36,129 nucleotides of DNA from an uncultured Eggerthellaceae bacterium (lineage in GTDB: Bacteria; Actinomycetota; Coriobacteriia; Coriobacteriales; Eggerthellaceae). Location of the stretch: NCBI GenBank assembly GCA_903789415.1, contig CAIFEG010000022.1, positions 1 to 36,129 on the forward strand. Direction: 5' to 3'. The notes below the pieces were generated by a model. The model saw only the letters and a program-made list of their open reading frames with translations, was not told the origin of the DNA and did not search any database. Every line of letters starts with the position of its first letter. The stretch's first letter is position 1. Positions 16,966 through 25,445 of the stretch are shown here, in pieces. Position numbers and translations under genes: made by a program.

Positions 16966-17661
16966 ATGTCTAATTCACAGGTAATTGCATATTATATTTG
17001 CGCAATCATCAGCTTTATTCCGGCTATCGTTTTTCACGAAATTGCGCATGGATATGCGGCATACAAAATGGGGGATCCGACGGCAAAGCAGGCGGGACGT
17101 CTCTCGGTCAATCCACTTCGCCATATCGATCCATTTGGAACCGTAATTCTGCCGTTGCTCCTGATGGTGCTCAATGCTCCTATTTTTGGATATGCAAAAC
17201 CAGTTCCATACAATCCTGCATACTTTAAAGATAAGCGTAAAGGGGATTTGATTGTGGGATTTGCAGGCCCTGCGGCAAATCTCGCCATGACGGTCATTGC
17301 AGCTCTTATTTGTTGGGCTCTGCTTCCGGTGGCAAATACCCTTGCCTCTTCGAGCATTATTTTTGCTTATTTCTATTACATGTTTTTGCCGTTGTTTGCA
17401 TTTACCAATATGTGCTTGCTGTTCTTTAATATCTTGCCGATCCCACCGCTCGATGGTTCAAGCATCTATATCTATCTGATTCCAAAAAACAAAATACATG
17501 TGTATTACCAGATAGAGCGCTATGCGATGCCTATCTTTATGCTGCTGCTTTTGGTAATTCCGTATATTTTACCAATCAACCCCATTGGCGCATATATGAA
17601 TTTCTTTGCAGGAAATCTGACAAGATTGATGTTCCCACCTGCGATTGCTTCACCGATTTAA
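16966..17661 (+). CDS. M50-family intramembrane metalloprotease (site-2 protease type)
   Basis: Multi-pass membrane zinc protease of 231 residues. The zinc site HEIAH (24-28) lies in the first membrane helix. The second half-site is [10 protein letters not shown] (155-164), with Asp163 as third ligand. Hydrophobic stretches at about 7-28, 55-70, 95-120, 132-155 and 178-200 are membrane segments. There is no PDZ or CBS domain, so it is the compact form common in Gram-positives. The substrate is unknown. An AAGGGAA lies about 15 bases before the ATG. It is 20 bases after trmL and 58 before trpS. Confidence 0.9.
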   Translation: MSNSQVIAYYICAIISFIPAIVFHEIAHGYAAYKMGDPTAKQAGRLSVNPLRHIDPFGTVILPLLLMVLNAPIFGYAKPVPYNPAYFKDKRKGDLIVGFAGPAANLAMTVIAALICWALLPVANTLASSSIIFAYFYYMFLPLFAFTNMCLLFFNILPIPPLDGSSIYIYLIPKNKIHVYYQIERYAMPIFMLLLLVIPYILPINPIGAYMNFFAGNLTRLMFPPAIASPI

Positions 17662-17719
17662 CCAAATCTTTATAAAGTGTTCCTATACTTGCGTATATAT
17701 GAGAATAGAAAGGGTAACC

Positions 17720-18886
17720 ATGGATTCAAAGACGACCGAAGGTCAGTCTACACGTGTCGATGAAGATGCTATAAATGCCGCAAAAGCTCATGTCACCCCC
17801 AAAGAAAAAATAATTTTGACGGGTGATCGTCCTACGGGAAGGCTTCATCTGGGACATTATGTAGGCTCGCTACGCGAGCGTGTGCAGATGCAAAATTCTG
17901 GCGACTATGACCGTGTTTTCGTCATGATCGCCGATGCACAAGCGTTAACTGACAATGCTCACAATCCTGAAAAGGTTCGTCAAAACGTCTTAGAGGTAAC
18001 CCTGGACTATTTAAGTGTGGGAATCGATCCTGAGAAAACCTGTATCTTTATCCAGTCTCAGATTCCCGAACTTTTCGAACTGACCAGCTATTATATGGAT
18101 CTGGTTACCGTTGCGCGCGTGCAGCGCAACCCGACGGTCAAAAATGAAATTCGCCAGAAGAATTTCAACGCGGATGTGCCGCTGGGCTTTTTCTGTTATC
18201 CCGTTTCACAAGCGGCTGACATCACTGCCTTTAAAGCGACGACGGTCCCCGTAGGTGAAGATCAACTGCCGATGCTTGAGCAGGCACGTGAAATCGTGCA
18301 CTCCTTTAATACAACGTATGCGCCGGTGCTTATTGACCCCGTGGCTGTTGTGCCCACCGATGCGGCAGCCAAGCGTCTTCCAGGTATTGATGGTAAGGCA
18401 AAAATGTCGAAGAGCCTTGGCAACTGCATCTTTTTATCAGATGATGCAGAAACCGTTTCGAAAAAGATAAAGATGATGTATACCGACCCCGATCATCTGC
18501 GTGTATCTGATCCGGGTAAAGTTGAGGGAAATACCGTCTTTAGCTATCTTGAAGCGTTTGCGACCGACGAGGATTTCGAAGAGTTTTGGCCTGAATACCA
18601 AAACTTGCAAGAGCTCGAGGACCACTATAAGCGCGGTGGCTTAGGTGATATGCCCTGTAAGCGTTTTTTGGACAAGGTACTTCAGAAAAATCTCGATCCA
18701 ATTCGCAATCGTCGAAAAGAGCTCGAACAGGATATCCCTGCTATCTATGACATGCTTCAGGCGGGAAGTAGGAAGGCGGAAGCAGTTGCTGCGCAAACAC
18801 TTTCTGAAGTGAAGGATGCAATGCGCATCAATTATTTCAACGATTCTGAATTAGTTTCCGATCAGTCAAAACGCTATCAGAAGTAG
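17720..18886 (+). CDS. trpS: Tryptophanyl-tRNA synthetase
   Basis: Class I aminoacyl-tRNA synthetase charging tRNATrp. From ATG 17720, with AAAGGG just upstream, it has 388 residues. The open frame continues upstream into the M50 gene but has no ribosome site there. Seen: the ATP-binding HIGH-type motif HLGH (43-46) in [13 protein letters not shown] and the loop KMSKS (228-232), with AQALTDNA and QSQIPE between them. The first 28 residues are a polar extension before the usual start of the fold ([11 protein letters not shown]). Located between a membrane protease and scpA with short gaps, probably part of a long transcript. Confidence 0.95.
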   Translation: MDSKTTEGQSTRVDEDAINAAKAHVTPKEKIILTGDRPTGRLHLGHYVGSLRERVQMQNSGDYDRVFVMIADAQALTDNAHNPEKVRQNVLEVTLDYLSVGIDPEKTCIFIQSQIPELFELTSYYMDLVTVARVQRNPTVKNEIRQKNFNADVPLGFFCYPVSQAADITAFKATTVPVGEDQLPMLEQAREIVHSFNTTYAPVLIDPVAVVPTDAAAKRLPGIDGKAKMSKSLGNCIFLSDDAETVSKKIKMMYTDPDHLRVSDPGKVEGNTVFSYLEAFATDEDFEEFWPEYQNLQELEDHYKRGGLGDMPCKRFLDKVLQKNLDPIRNRRKELEQDIPAIYDMLQAGSRKAEAVAAQTLSEVKDAMRINYFNDSELVSDQSKRYQK

Positions 18887-18898
18887 GCCTGGCACACA

Positions 18899-19660
18899 TT
18901 GTCATATCGAGTTCGAACAGGGAATTTTGAAGGGCCGTTTGACTTACTGTTGTACCTGGTAAGCCGTCAACGGGTCGATATTGGTTCGGTTTCTATTTCG
19001 GAAATTGCCGACCAATATGTCGACGAAGTCTCCCGCATGAAAAAGCTCGATTTAAATGTTGCGAGTGATTTTTTGTTGGTGGCCTCGACCCTGCTCGAAA
19101 TCAAGGCGCATAGTCTTTTGCCTGATGAAAAAAGCGATACCGATGATGAAATTCGTGAAATGGAGCCCGAGCAGGCCCGTCGCGCACTCATTGAAAAACT
19201 TTTGGTGTATAAGCAATTTAAGAATGTTTCTGCAGCGTTTGAAGAGCGGCTTGAAAACGAGAGCCATGTTTTTACGCGTCCGTTTGGCCCCAATCAATCC
19301 CTTCTGCATGTGATGCCCGATTATTTGGAGAATGTTTCCCTAGATCAATTGGCAAAAACATGTGCTCAGGCTCTTGCGCGCCGCGATCGTTTCTTGCTTG
19401 AAAGTGACCATATTGCCCGAAAGCCTATCCCTGTTGAGACGCATGTGCAATCGATCTACCATCGCCTCACGCGTGATAAAACTGTTCATTTTCAATCGTT
19501 GGTCAATAACCAGACACCCACCCCAATTGTGGTTGTTACTTTTTTGGCAATCTTGGAACTCTATAAACGCAACCTTGCAGATGTTCGGCAAGATACGGCG
19601 TTTGGTGACATTGTTATTACCTATAAAAATGCGCCATCGCCAAAGGAGGAGTCTCACTAA
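18899..19660 (+). CDS. scpA: Segregation and condensation protein A
   Basis: Kleisin subunit of the bacterial SMC condensin, bridging SMC heads with ScpB. The 253 residues open with SYRVRTGNFEGPFDLLLYLV, the hallmark of ScpA. ISEIADQYVDEV and a helical N-terminal domain follow, then an acidic middle and a C-terminal winged-helix. The start must be the TTG at 18899, because a stop lies in frame 15 bases upstream and MSYRV is the normal beginning of homologs. The SD is weak. The stop is immediately followed by the ATG of scpB, with AAAGGAGGAG serving as its ribosome site. SMC itself is not in the window. Confidence 0.94.
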   Translation: MSYRVRTGNFEGPFDLLLYLVSRQRVDIGSVSISEIADQYVDEVSRMKKLDLNVASDFLLVASTLLEIKAHSLLPDEKSDTDDEIREMEPEQARRALIEKLLVYKQFKNVSAAFEERLENESHVFTRPFGPNQSLLHVMPDYLENVSLDQLAKTCAQALARRDRFLLESDHIARKPIPVETHVQSIYHRLTRDKTVHFQSLVNNQTPTPIVVVTFLAILELYKRNLADVRQDTAFGDIVITYKNAPSPKEESH

Positions 19661-20527
19661 ATGTTTGGAGATCTAGAAAAAGATCAACTTCAATGTGCGA
19701 TTGAAGCAATGCTTTTCGTAAGTGATCAGCCAACATCAACGACTGCTTTAGCCGAGGCGCTCGATTGTGATGATGAACTGGTACAGACTGCATGTATGCA
19801 CCTACAAGCGCATCTGCAAGAGGAGAACGCGGGCATTCAACTTCGCGCGGTTGCGGGTGGATGGCAGTTGTGTACGCATCCGGCGATGCATGAGCTGCTC
19901 GAACATTATGTGTTGTCATGGGAGCGACATACTCTCTCTCAAGCAGCGCTCGAAACGCTTTCTATCATTGCCTATACCCAACCCGTTACGCGTGCAGGGG
20001 TGGCAAGTATTCGTGGGGTGAATTCCGATAGCTCCATAAGTTCTCTTATTGAAAAAGGGTATGTGCGCGAAGCAGGTGTGCAGGATAGCCCAGGAAATCC
20101 GGTGCTCTATCGCACCACACAAACGTTCCTCGAGCGCTTTGGGCTGAATTCTTTAAAGGATTTGCCTGATCTGCAGGCATATGCGCCCGATGAAAAGACG
20201 CGTGCGTATATCGAAAAGCGGCTTTCGACGCCTCAATCTTCAATGGAGTTTGATTCTGAGATCGATGATAGCGAAGATGAGGAATCCGACGAAGAATATC
20301 AAGACCAGAAGCCAGACGAGGGACCTGGCGGTTCTGAAAATCCTGCGCCTTTACAATCTGAGGAAACTATTGATACAAGCCATGAAACAGAGGACGAATC
20401 AGTGAAGTCGAGCGAACTTCAGCAGCGCTTACGCAAGGCAGCTACGGATGCATTTGCCAAGGCAAGCGGTATAACAGATAAGGTTGATTTTGATGAACTC
20501 AGATTTGATGAAGGTGACGATGAATGA
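19661..20527 (+). CDS. scpB: Segregation and condensation protein B with acidic tail
   Basis: Winged-helix partner of ScpA in the SMC complex. The family core covers residues 1-190: CAIEAMLFVSDQP, the ETLSIIAYTQPVTRAGVASIRGVNSD segment (98-123) and LYRTTQTFLERFGL. Beyond it lies a strongly acidic, low-complexity region (196-250, mainly Glu, Asp, Ser, Gln) and a short helical end, making 288 residues against about 190-200 for typical ScpB. The tail is probably disordered. No gap separates it from scpA, and the end overlaps the next gene as ATGA. The core assignment is secure. The tail's function is unknown. Confidence 0.93.
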   Translation: MFGDLEKDQLQCAIEAMLFVSDQPTSTTALAEALDCDDELVQTACMHLQAHLQEENAGIQLRAVAGGWQLCTHPAMHELLEHYVLSWERHTLSQAALETLSIIAYTQPVTRAGVASIRGVNSDSSISSLIEKGYVREAGVQDSPGNPVLYRTTQTFLERFGLNSLKDLPDLQAYAPDEKTRAYIEKRLSTPQSSMEFDSEIDDSEDEESDEEYQDQKPDEGPGGSENPAPLQSEETIDTSHETEDESVKSSELQQRLRKAATDAFAKASGITDKVDFDELRFDEGDDE

Positions 20528-21435
20528 GACCTCAACAGGCTACCGCTGCAGATCATGAGTCGGCTCAAACTGCAGCAGACAGTCACCCAGATCAAATGCG
20601 CCTTCAGCGGTTTATTGCTCGTTCAGGAGGCCCGGGCCGTCGTGCAGCCGAACGCCTCATTTTGCAAGGACGTGTCAAAGTAAATGGCAAAGTCATTGAC
20701 CAGATGGGCGTAAAAGTTACTCCGGGGGTCGACCAAGTTACCTTAGATGGAACCGTTCTTGAACTTCCTGATTCAAAAGTTGTGTTTGCTCTCAACAAAC
20801 CCGTTGGGTATGAATGCTCGATGCGCCCCGAAACGACGCACCCTTCGGCCGCAGAGCTCATTCCTCGCGATCAATACAAGGGACTTGTCCATGTTGGGCG
20901 TCTCGATGTGGCTACGACAGGGATTATTCTGTTCACCAATGATGGTGATCTCTGTGCTCGTTTGCTTATGCCAAAATATGGCGTGGTGAAAAGTTATCGT
21001 GCGATTGTGCGTGGTTGGTTTGAAGGTGATGAGCTTTCAAAACTTCGCGCGGGTGTGAAATGGCACAATGTGCAATACAGCCCGCCGCATGTTGATGTTG
21101 TTGAACAAAACGACATCGCAAAAGCTTCAAAGCGATTCCATCGCAACATTATCGTTTTGCCGCATGGAGCAAAAACCGAAATGACGACGATAAAATCCTT
21201 GCAGAGATTTGATCATGTGCGTCTCCCTCGAAAGACAACCGTCCTGCGCATCAGTGTTCACGAAGGTCATAACCATGAAGTTCGTAACATGTGTGCCGCT
21301 GTGGGTCATCCTGTCATAGAGCTTCAGCGACTTTCGTTTGGACCAATTAATGTCAACGATATTCCCGTGGGAACATATAGGCAAATTGTTGGATCCGAGC
21401 TCCAACAGCTTTACCAAGTTGTAGGGCTTCAATGA
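20524..21435 (+). CDS. rluB: rRNA pseudouridine synthase, RsuA/RluB family
   Basis: Enzyme that isomerises a specific uridine of ribosomal RNA. Seen in 303 residues: an N-terminal S4 RNA-binding domain (about 25-72, MRLQRFIARSGGPGRRAAER then GRVKVNGKVI), the catalytic GRLDVATTG (125-133) with Asp128, and the C-terminal EGHNHEVRNMCAAVGHPV. The first 24 residues are a polar extension. Position right after scpAB is the usual actinobacterial place for RluB, which favours 23S rRNA as target, but RsuA-type enzymes look alike. It overlaps scpB by four bases. A 60-base gap then leads to aroA. Confidence 0.88.
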   Translation: MRPQQATAADHESAQTAADSHPDQMRLQRFIARSGGPGRRAAERLILQGRVKVNGKVIDQMGVKVTPGVDQVTLDGTVLELPDSKVVFALNKPVGYECSMRPETTHPSAAELIPRDQYKGLVHVGRLDVATTGIILFTNDGDLCARLLMPKYGVVKSYRAIVRGWFEGDELSKLRAGVKWHNVQYSPPHVDVVEQNDIAKASKRFHRNIIVLPHGAKTEMTTIKSLQRFDHVRLPRKTTVLRISVHEGHNHEVRNMCAAVGHPVIELQRLSFGPINVNDIPVGTYRQIVGSELQQLYQVVGLQ

Positions 21436-21495
21436 TAGAATGCTTTTGTAGAGTGAATTGATCTTAGAAATCCATTACGCCGAGAGGAGTAAATT

Positions 21496-22830
21496 GTGTC
21501 TCAGTCAACTGATGAAAATGTTGTTAAAGTGTCTCCTTATGAGGGAACTTTAAGAGGATCGGTTCAAGTTCCTGGAGATAAATCTATCTCGCATCGCAGT
21601 ATTTTATTCTCGGCTATGGCTGAAGGAACGTCTCGTCTCACCGGCGTCTTAGACTCTGAAGATGTACGGTCCTCGATCCGTGTTGTCCAAGCCTTGGGCG
21701 CTGAAGTATCACTTGAAAAGCAAATTGATGGATCACTTTCAGGAGGTATCACCGGCTGGGGGAGCAAAGGTCCTGAGCGTCCTGAGGTTGAGCTGTATTG
21801 TAAAAATTCAGGAACCACGGCACGTCTGCTCATGGGGGTCTTAGCACCCTGGGATATTACCGCTACAATTTCTGGCGATGCGTCCTTATCAAGGCGGCCG
21901 ATGCGTCGCATTACCGCACCATTGATGATGATGGGTGTGCATTTTTCCCCTGAAGAAGCATCCAAACTTCCGATCAAGGAAACAGGAACCCGTTCGCTTA
22001 AAGCAATTTCTTATAATTCTCCTATGGCATCTGCTCAACTTAAGAGCGCCATTTTGCTTGCGGGACTCGGTGCTGATGGCGAAACGACAGTCATTGAGCC
22101 ATATCCTTCCAGAAATCATACCGAATTGATGCTTCCAGAATTTGGCGCACGCACCACGGCAGGCGAACGAACCGCTTCTGTTTTTGGCCCGGTAACCTTG
22201 CACGCCGCCGAAGTGGATGTACCCGGAGATCCATCTTCTGCCGCATTTTTGGTTTGCGCAGCCATGCTTATCCCTGGTAGTTCGATTCAAATCGAAAATG
22301 TTGACCTGAATACGGCACGAGTGGGATTCGTGCGTACCCTTGAGCGTATGGGCGGCGAGGTTTCTGTTCGAAGTGTGGGGCTCGCTGGCAAAGAACCGTA
22401 TGGAGTTATTTCTGCTAGTTATACCGAAGGTCTTCATGGATGTGAGATTCCTGCCGATAAGATTCCGTCTGAAATTGATGAGGTGCCAATTCTCTCGCTT
22501 GTTGCGGCCCGTGCACGCGGCATTACCGTGTTCCGTGGCATCAGTGAGCTTCGCGTGAAAGAAACAAATCGCGTTAAAGCCGTTATGGATGGCTTAGGTC
22601 AGATGGGCGTCGACAGTTGGGTTGAGGGTGAAGATCTGTTCATTGAAGGTCAGCCGAACTTAAAGATGCCAAAAGGCCTTGTCTTTGAATCAAACAAAGA
22701 TCATCGACTTGCTATGACGTGGGCTATTGCGGGTCTCACGGGCGATCAGCCTGTTTCAATCCGTGATTTTGACTCGGTGAAGGTAAGCTTCCCTCAATTC
22801 ATGAAAAAGCTGGAGGAACTCGAGCGATGA
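21496..22830 (+). CDS. aroA: 3-phosphoshikimate 1-carboxyvinyltransferase (EPSP synthase)
   Basis: Sixth step of the shikimate pathway, joining shikimate 3-phosphate and phosphoenolpyruvate. The GTG start follows GAGAGGAG by six bases. In 444 residues the key segments are PGDKSISHRS (26-35) with active-site Lys29, NSGTTARLLMG for PEP binding, GDASLSRRPMRR, SSAAFLVCAAM, the substrate-contacting ELRVKETNR and the C-terminal SNKDHRLAM. Length and motifs are normal for the bacterial enzyme. The stop overlaps the cmk start by four bases. Together with cmk and plsC it forms a tightly overlapping trio. Confidence 0.96.
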   Translation: MSQSTDENVVKVSPYEGTLRGSVQVPGDKSISHRSILFSAMAEGTSRLTGVLDSEDVRSSIRVVQALGAEVSLEKQIDGSLSGGITGWGSKGPERPEVELYCKNSGTTARLLMGVLAPWDITATISGDASLSRRPMRRITAPLMMMGVHFSPEEASKLPIKETGTRSLKAISYNSPMASAQLKSAILLAGLGADGETTVIEPYPSRNHTELMLPEFGARTTAGERTASVFGPVTLHAAEVDVPGDPSSAAFLVCAAMLIPGSSIQIENVDLNTARVGFVRTLERMGGEVSVRSVGLAGKEPYGVISASYTEGLHGCEIPADKIPSEIDEVPILSLVAARARGITVFRGISELRVKETNRVKAVMDGLGQMGVDSWVEGEDLFIEGQPNLKMPKGLVFESNKDHRLAMTWAIAGLTGDQPVSIRDFDSVKVSFPQFMKKLEELER

Positions 22831-23522
22831 TTATTGCTATCGATGGTCCTTCAGGTGCAGGTAAGTCTACGGTAGCAAAAACCGTTGCGAAAAAGCTTCA
22901 TTTTAGTTGTCTAGATACGGGGGCAATGTATCGTTGTGTGGCGTGGCAAGCGCTTACCAACGGTGTTGCTCTCGATGATGAGCAGGGTTTAACCAAAATC
23001 GCCCAAACATATCCAATCTCATTTTCTTCCGAGGCTACTTCTTCAGGTGAAGGTGTAGCCCCACAGAAAAAAGTGTTTATGGGAGATGTTGACGTTACCG
23101 ATGCGATTCGAACTTCCGCCGTTGATCGTGCGGTGAGCCCCGTATCGGCGGTTCCTGGGGTTCGTAAAGCTCTCATTGAACAACAACGTCGCATTGGAAA
23201 AACAGGCAATTTCGTCGTCGAGGGTCGCGACATCGGAACCACGGTATTCCCCGATGCCCAGGTAAAAGTATTCCTCACGGCAAGCGATGAGGTGCGTGCG
23301 CATCGTCGTGTTCGCCAGAATATTGATCGCGGAATTGGATCAATAGATTTTGAAGAGGTCCTCAAAAATCTTCAGAGTCGCGATGATGTGGATTCCCATC
23401 GTGCGGCCTCTCCGTTGCGTGCAGCAAAAGATGCGGTGGTCATAGATTCGACGCATAAGTTTATTGAGCAAGTAATCGATGAAATATGTGATTTAGCGCG
23501 TAAGGCGGCGGCTCAAAAGTGA
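22827..23522 (+). CDS. cmk: Cytidylate kinase
   Basis: Phosphorylates CMP and dCMP with ATP. The 231 residues begin with the P-loop IDGPSGAGKST (5-15), followed by CLDTGAMYRCVAW, the CMP-binding segment VVEGRDIGTTVFPDA and the RRVRQ/SRDDVDSHRAASPLRAA region that binds nucleotide and closes the lid. Full length for the short bacterial type. It overlaps aroA and the acyltransferase gene by four bases each. The aroA-cmk or scpB-rluB-cmk order is common in Gram-positive genomes, so no special link to the shikimate pathway is implied. Confidence 0.96.
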   Translation: MIIAIDGPSGAGKSTVAKTVAKKLHFSCLDTGAMYRCVAWQALTNGVALDDEQGLTKIAQTYPISFSSEATSSGEGVAPQKKVFMGDVDVTDAIRTSAVDRAVSPVSAVPGVRKALIEQQRRIGKTGNFVVEGRDIGTTVFPDAQVKVFLTASDEVRAHRRVRQNIDRGIGSIDFEEVLKNLQSRDDVDSHRAASPLRAAKDAVVIDSTHKFIEQVIDEICDLARKAAAQK

Positions 23523-24388
23523 GCTATGATGAGCAACTTTGGGATAGGAACTTATACGGAAAAGATCGGACAAACGAAGCTCCTCACTGGTTTGGAAACA
23601 TCGCTTATGTGATTGTGGCGTTGATCTGCAAAATTGTTTGCCGCTATCGGGTACGAAATCGGCAGGTCTTGCGTTCGATGAAGGGGAAAACGGGCGCGGT
23701 TGTCGTCGCGAACCATAAATCATTTTTAGACCTTGCATTTCTTTTCTGTGCGGCACGTCCTTCTCAATGGATCCGTTTTATGGGTCGCGATAATCTTTTC
23801 CACGGATTTGGTGGCCGCATATTAACCCTTCTAGGAGCGTTTCCCGTCAAGAGGGATTCCGCGGATACCAGTTCTATCAAACGCGCAGTTCGCATGCTCA
23901 AAAATCAGGAACTCGTCGGTATATTTCCCGAGGGAACACGCAGGAATCGTGGAAGTGAAGAACCAAAGGTTCATGCAGGTGCTGCGCTTATCGCGCGGAT
24001 GGCGAAAGTTCCCATGATCCCGTGTGCTATTCGCAATGATGAAAAGGTCAAGCAAAAGGGTCAGCCGTTTATCCATTGGCCCACGGTCTATGTGGTTTTT
24101 GGCAAGCCGCTGTATGTACACTGGTTTAATTTTCTTCCTCATCGCAAACGCCTAAAGGCAATGACGTGGTATGCCCTCAGGGAATGCTATGCACTTGACC
24201 GAGATGTCGCCCCTGAGACGGTAGATATGAAGGAGCTCTTTCCCGACGAAGAAGACTTCAGCGATGTTTTTGCGGATAAAGTACTTACCGAAGATGGGTT
24301 TAAGGATTTGCATCCTCAGCCTGCGGGCGATCCCTCTCAAACGTCGAAACCCACAAATTCTGATACAATAGCTCATTCAATTTCATAA
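23519..24388 (+). CDS. plsC: 1-acyl-sn-glycerol-3-phosphate acyltransferase family protein
   Basis: Membrane-associated acyltransferase that probably makes phosphatidic acid from lysophosphatidic acid. Of 289 residues, the core carries the catalytic NHKSFLD (65-71, His66 and Asp71) and the substrate motif FPEGTR (136-141). A hydrophobic stretch at 26-42 may anchor it. The C-terminal 50 residues are acidic and Pro/Ser-rich, without a known domain. The GTG start overlaps the cmk stop (GTGA). plsY and gpsA lie about 4-5 kb downstream, so early phospholipid synthesis is well represented here. Specificity for lysophosphatidate is inferred from the family. Confidence 0.9.
   Translation: MSYDEQLWDRNLYGKDRTNEAPHWFGNIAYVIVALICKIVCRYRVRNRQVLRSMKGKTGAVVVANHKSFLDLAFLFCAARPSQWIRFMGRDNLFHGFGGRILTLLGAFPVKRDSADTSSIKRAVRMLKNQELVGIFPEGTRRNRGSEEPKVHAGAALIARMAKVPMIPCAIRNDEKVKQKGQPFIHWPTVYVVFGKPLYVHWFNFLPHRKRLKAMTWYALRECYALDRDVAPETVDMKELFPDEEDFSDVFADKVLTEDGFKDLHPQPAGDPSQTSKPTNSDTIAHSIS
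24361..24369 (+). promoter_or_regulatory. Candidate extended -10 upstream of ispH
   Basis: TGA followed by TACAAT (24364-24369) lies at the very end of the plsC gene, about 85 bases before ispH. There is no matching -35 box. Two TTCCCTTTA copies (24408-24416, 24424-24432) lie between it and the gene. Confidence 0.22.
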
Positions 24389-24453
24389 AATTGTATTTGA
24401 TGAGAAATTCCCTTTAGTAGAAGTTCCCTTTATGACTTTATGAGGTGGACATC

Positions 24454-25290
24454 GTGAAAATTATTATGGCCGCATATGCAGGTGCTTGCTATGGCGTAAA
24501 ACGTGCCTTAGATCTCACGAACGAAGCTGCAGAAAAAGCTCATTCGGTACAAACTTTAGGGCCACTTATTCATAATCCGCAGGTGGTCGCCGGGCTTGAA
24601 CGAAAAGGTGTTTCAGTTGCGGACACCCCTAAAGATATTTCATCCGATTGCATTGTCATCAGGAGCCATGGCGTAACTCCTGATGTGATGAAACAAGTCA
24701 AAGAATCTGGGGCAACCATCGTTGATGCCACATGCCCGCATGTTATGCGTGCCCAAAAAGCCGCTGCGCGCATGGGGTCTGAAGGCAGAACGGTCGTGGT
24801 TGTAGGGGAGGCTCATCACCCCGAAGTTCAAGGTCTAGTTGCATGGGCGCGCCAAGCGGGTCATAGAGTTGTTGTCGCGTCTCGCGCAAAAGATTTACCG
24901 CAAGATTTAAGCGATCCTATCGGAGTCGTCGTTCAGACAACGCAAATGCAGCAAAAATTAGACGAAGTTGTCGACGAACTTCAGCGCCGTGGGCTCCATC
25001 CAGAAGTGAAAGATACGATATGTGCGGCCACGTCGCAACGGCAAAATGCAGCTCGTAAGGTTGCACATGAAGTCGATGCCATGGTGATTATTGGTGGTCA
25101 TAACTCTTCGAATACCACCAGGCTTTTTGAGATCTGCAAACAGATTGTTCCGAAGTCTTTTCAAATTGAAACCGCATCTGAACTCAATCCGAAAGATTTT
25201 GAAGGCTGTCAGACAGTGGGTGTCACCGCAGGTGCTTCAACACCGGATAATGAAATTGAAGAAGTTGTTGATGTTCTTAAAACGTATTAG
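24454..25290 (+). CDS. ispH: 4-hydroxy-3-methylbut-2-enyl diphosphate reductase
   Basis: Last enzyme of the MEP isoprenoid pathway, a [4Fe-4S] protein making IPP and DMAPP. The GTG at 24454 is chosen because GAGGTGG lies five bases before it. An in-frame GTG three codons earlier overlaps that site. In 278 residues the three cluster cysteines are Cys12 (ACYGV), Cys94 (DATCPHV) and Cys190 (DTICAATSQRQ). The substrate-contacting RSHG (70-73), EAHHPEVQG (119-127, including the proton-relay Glu124) and GGHNSSNT are also present. Normal length. A 155-base gap with short repeats follows. Confidence 0.96.
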   Translation: MKIIMAAYAGACYGVKRALDLTNEAAEKAHSVQTLGPLIHNPQVVAGLERKGVSVADTPKDISSDCIVIRSHGVTPDVMKQVKESGATIVDATCPHVMRAQKAAARMGSEGRTVVVVGEAHHPEVQGLVAWARQAGHRVVVASRAKDLPQDLSDPIGVVVQTTQMQQKLDEVVDELQRRGLHPEVKDTICAATSQRQNAARKVAHEVDAMVIIGGHNSSNTTRLFEICKQIVPKSFQIETASELNPKDFEGCQTVGVTAGASTPDNEIEEVVDVLKTY

Positions 25291-25316
25291 ATAATGCGGC
25301 TTCAAGGTTAAGGAGG

Positions 25317-25358
25317 ATCAGAGAACATTAAAATCAGAGAGCATTAAAGAGCATGAAA
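25317..25358 (+). repeat. 16-base tandem repeat, about 2.6 copies
   Basis: ATCAGAGAACATTAAA (25317-25332) and ATCAGAGAGCATTAAA (25333-25348) differ at one base. A 10-base partial copy GAGCATGAAA (25349-25358) follows. An SD-like AAGGAGGA (25310-25317) precedes the array and CAGGAGGAA (25366-25374) follows it, but neither is placed in front of a start codon of a gene I can support. Confidence 0.75.
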
Positions 25359-25445
25359 GCGTGTACAGGAGGAATCTTGCCTGCAAATTGTTGATGACTC
25401 AAAGTTGACGATTTTACGGCTGAAAATCTATATTTATCAGGTGAT

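Noticed and set aside
24379-24409. AATTTC/GAAATT hairpin between plsC and ispH as terminator
   Set aside because: Six weak pairs, a 19-base loop and no T tail.
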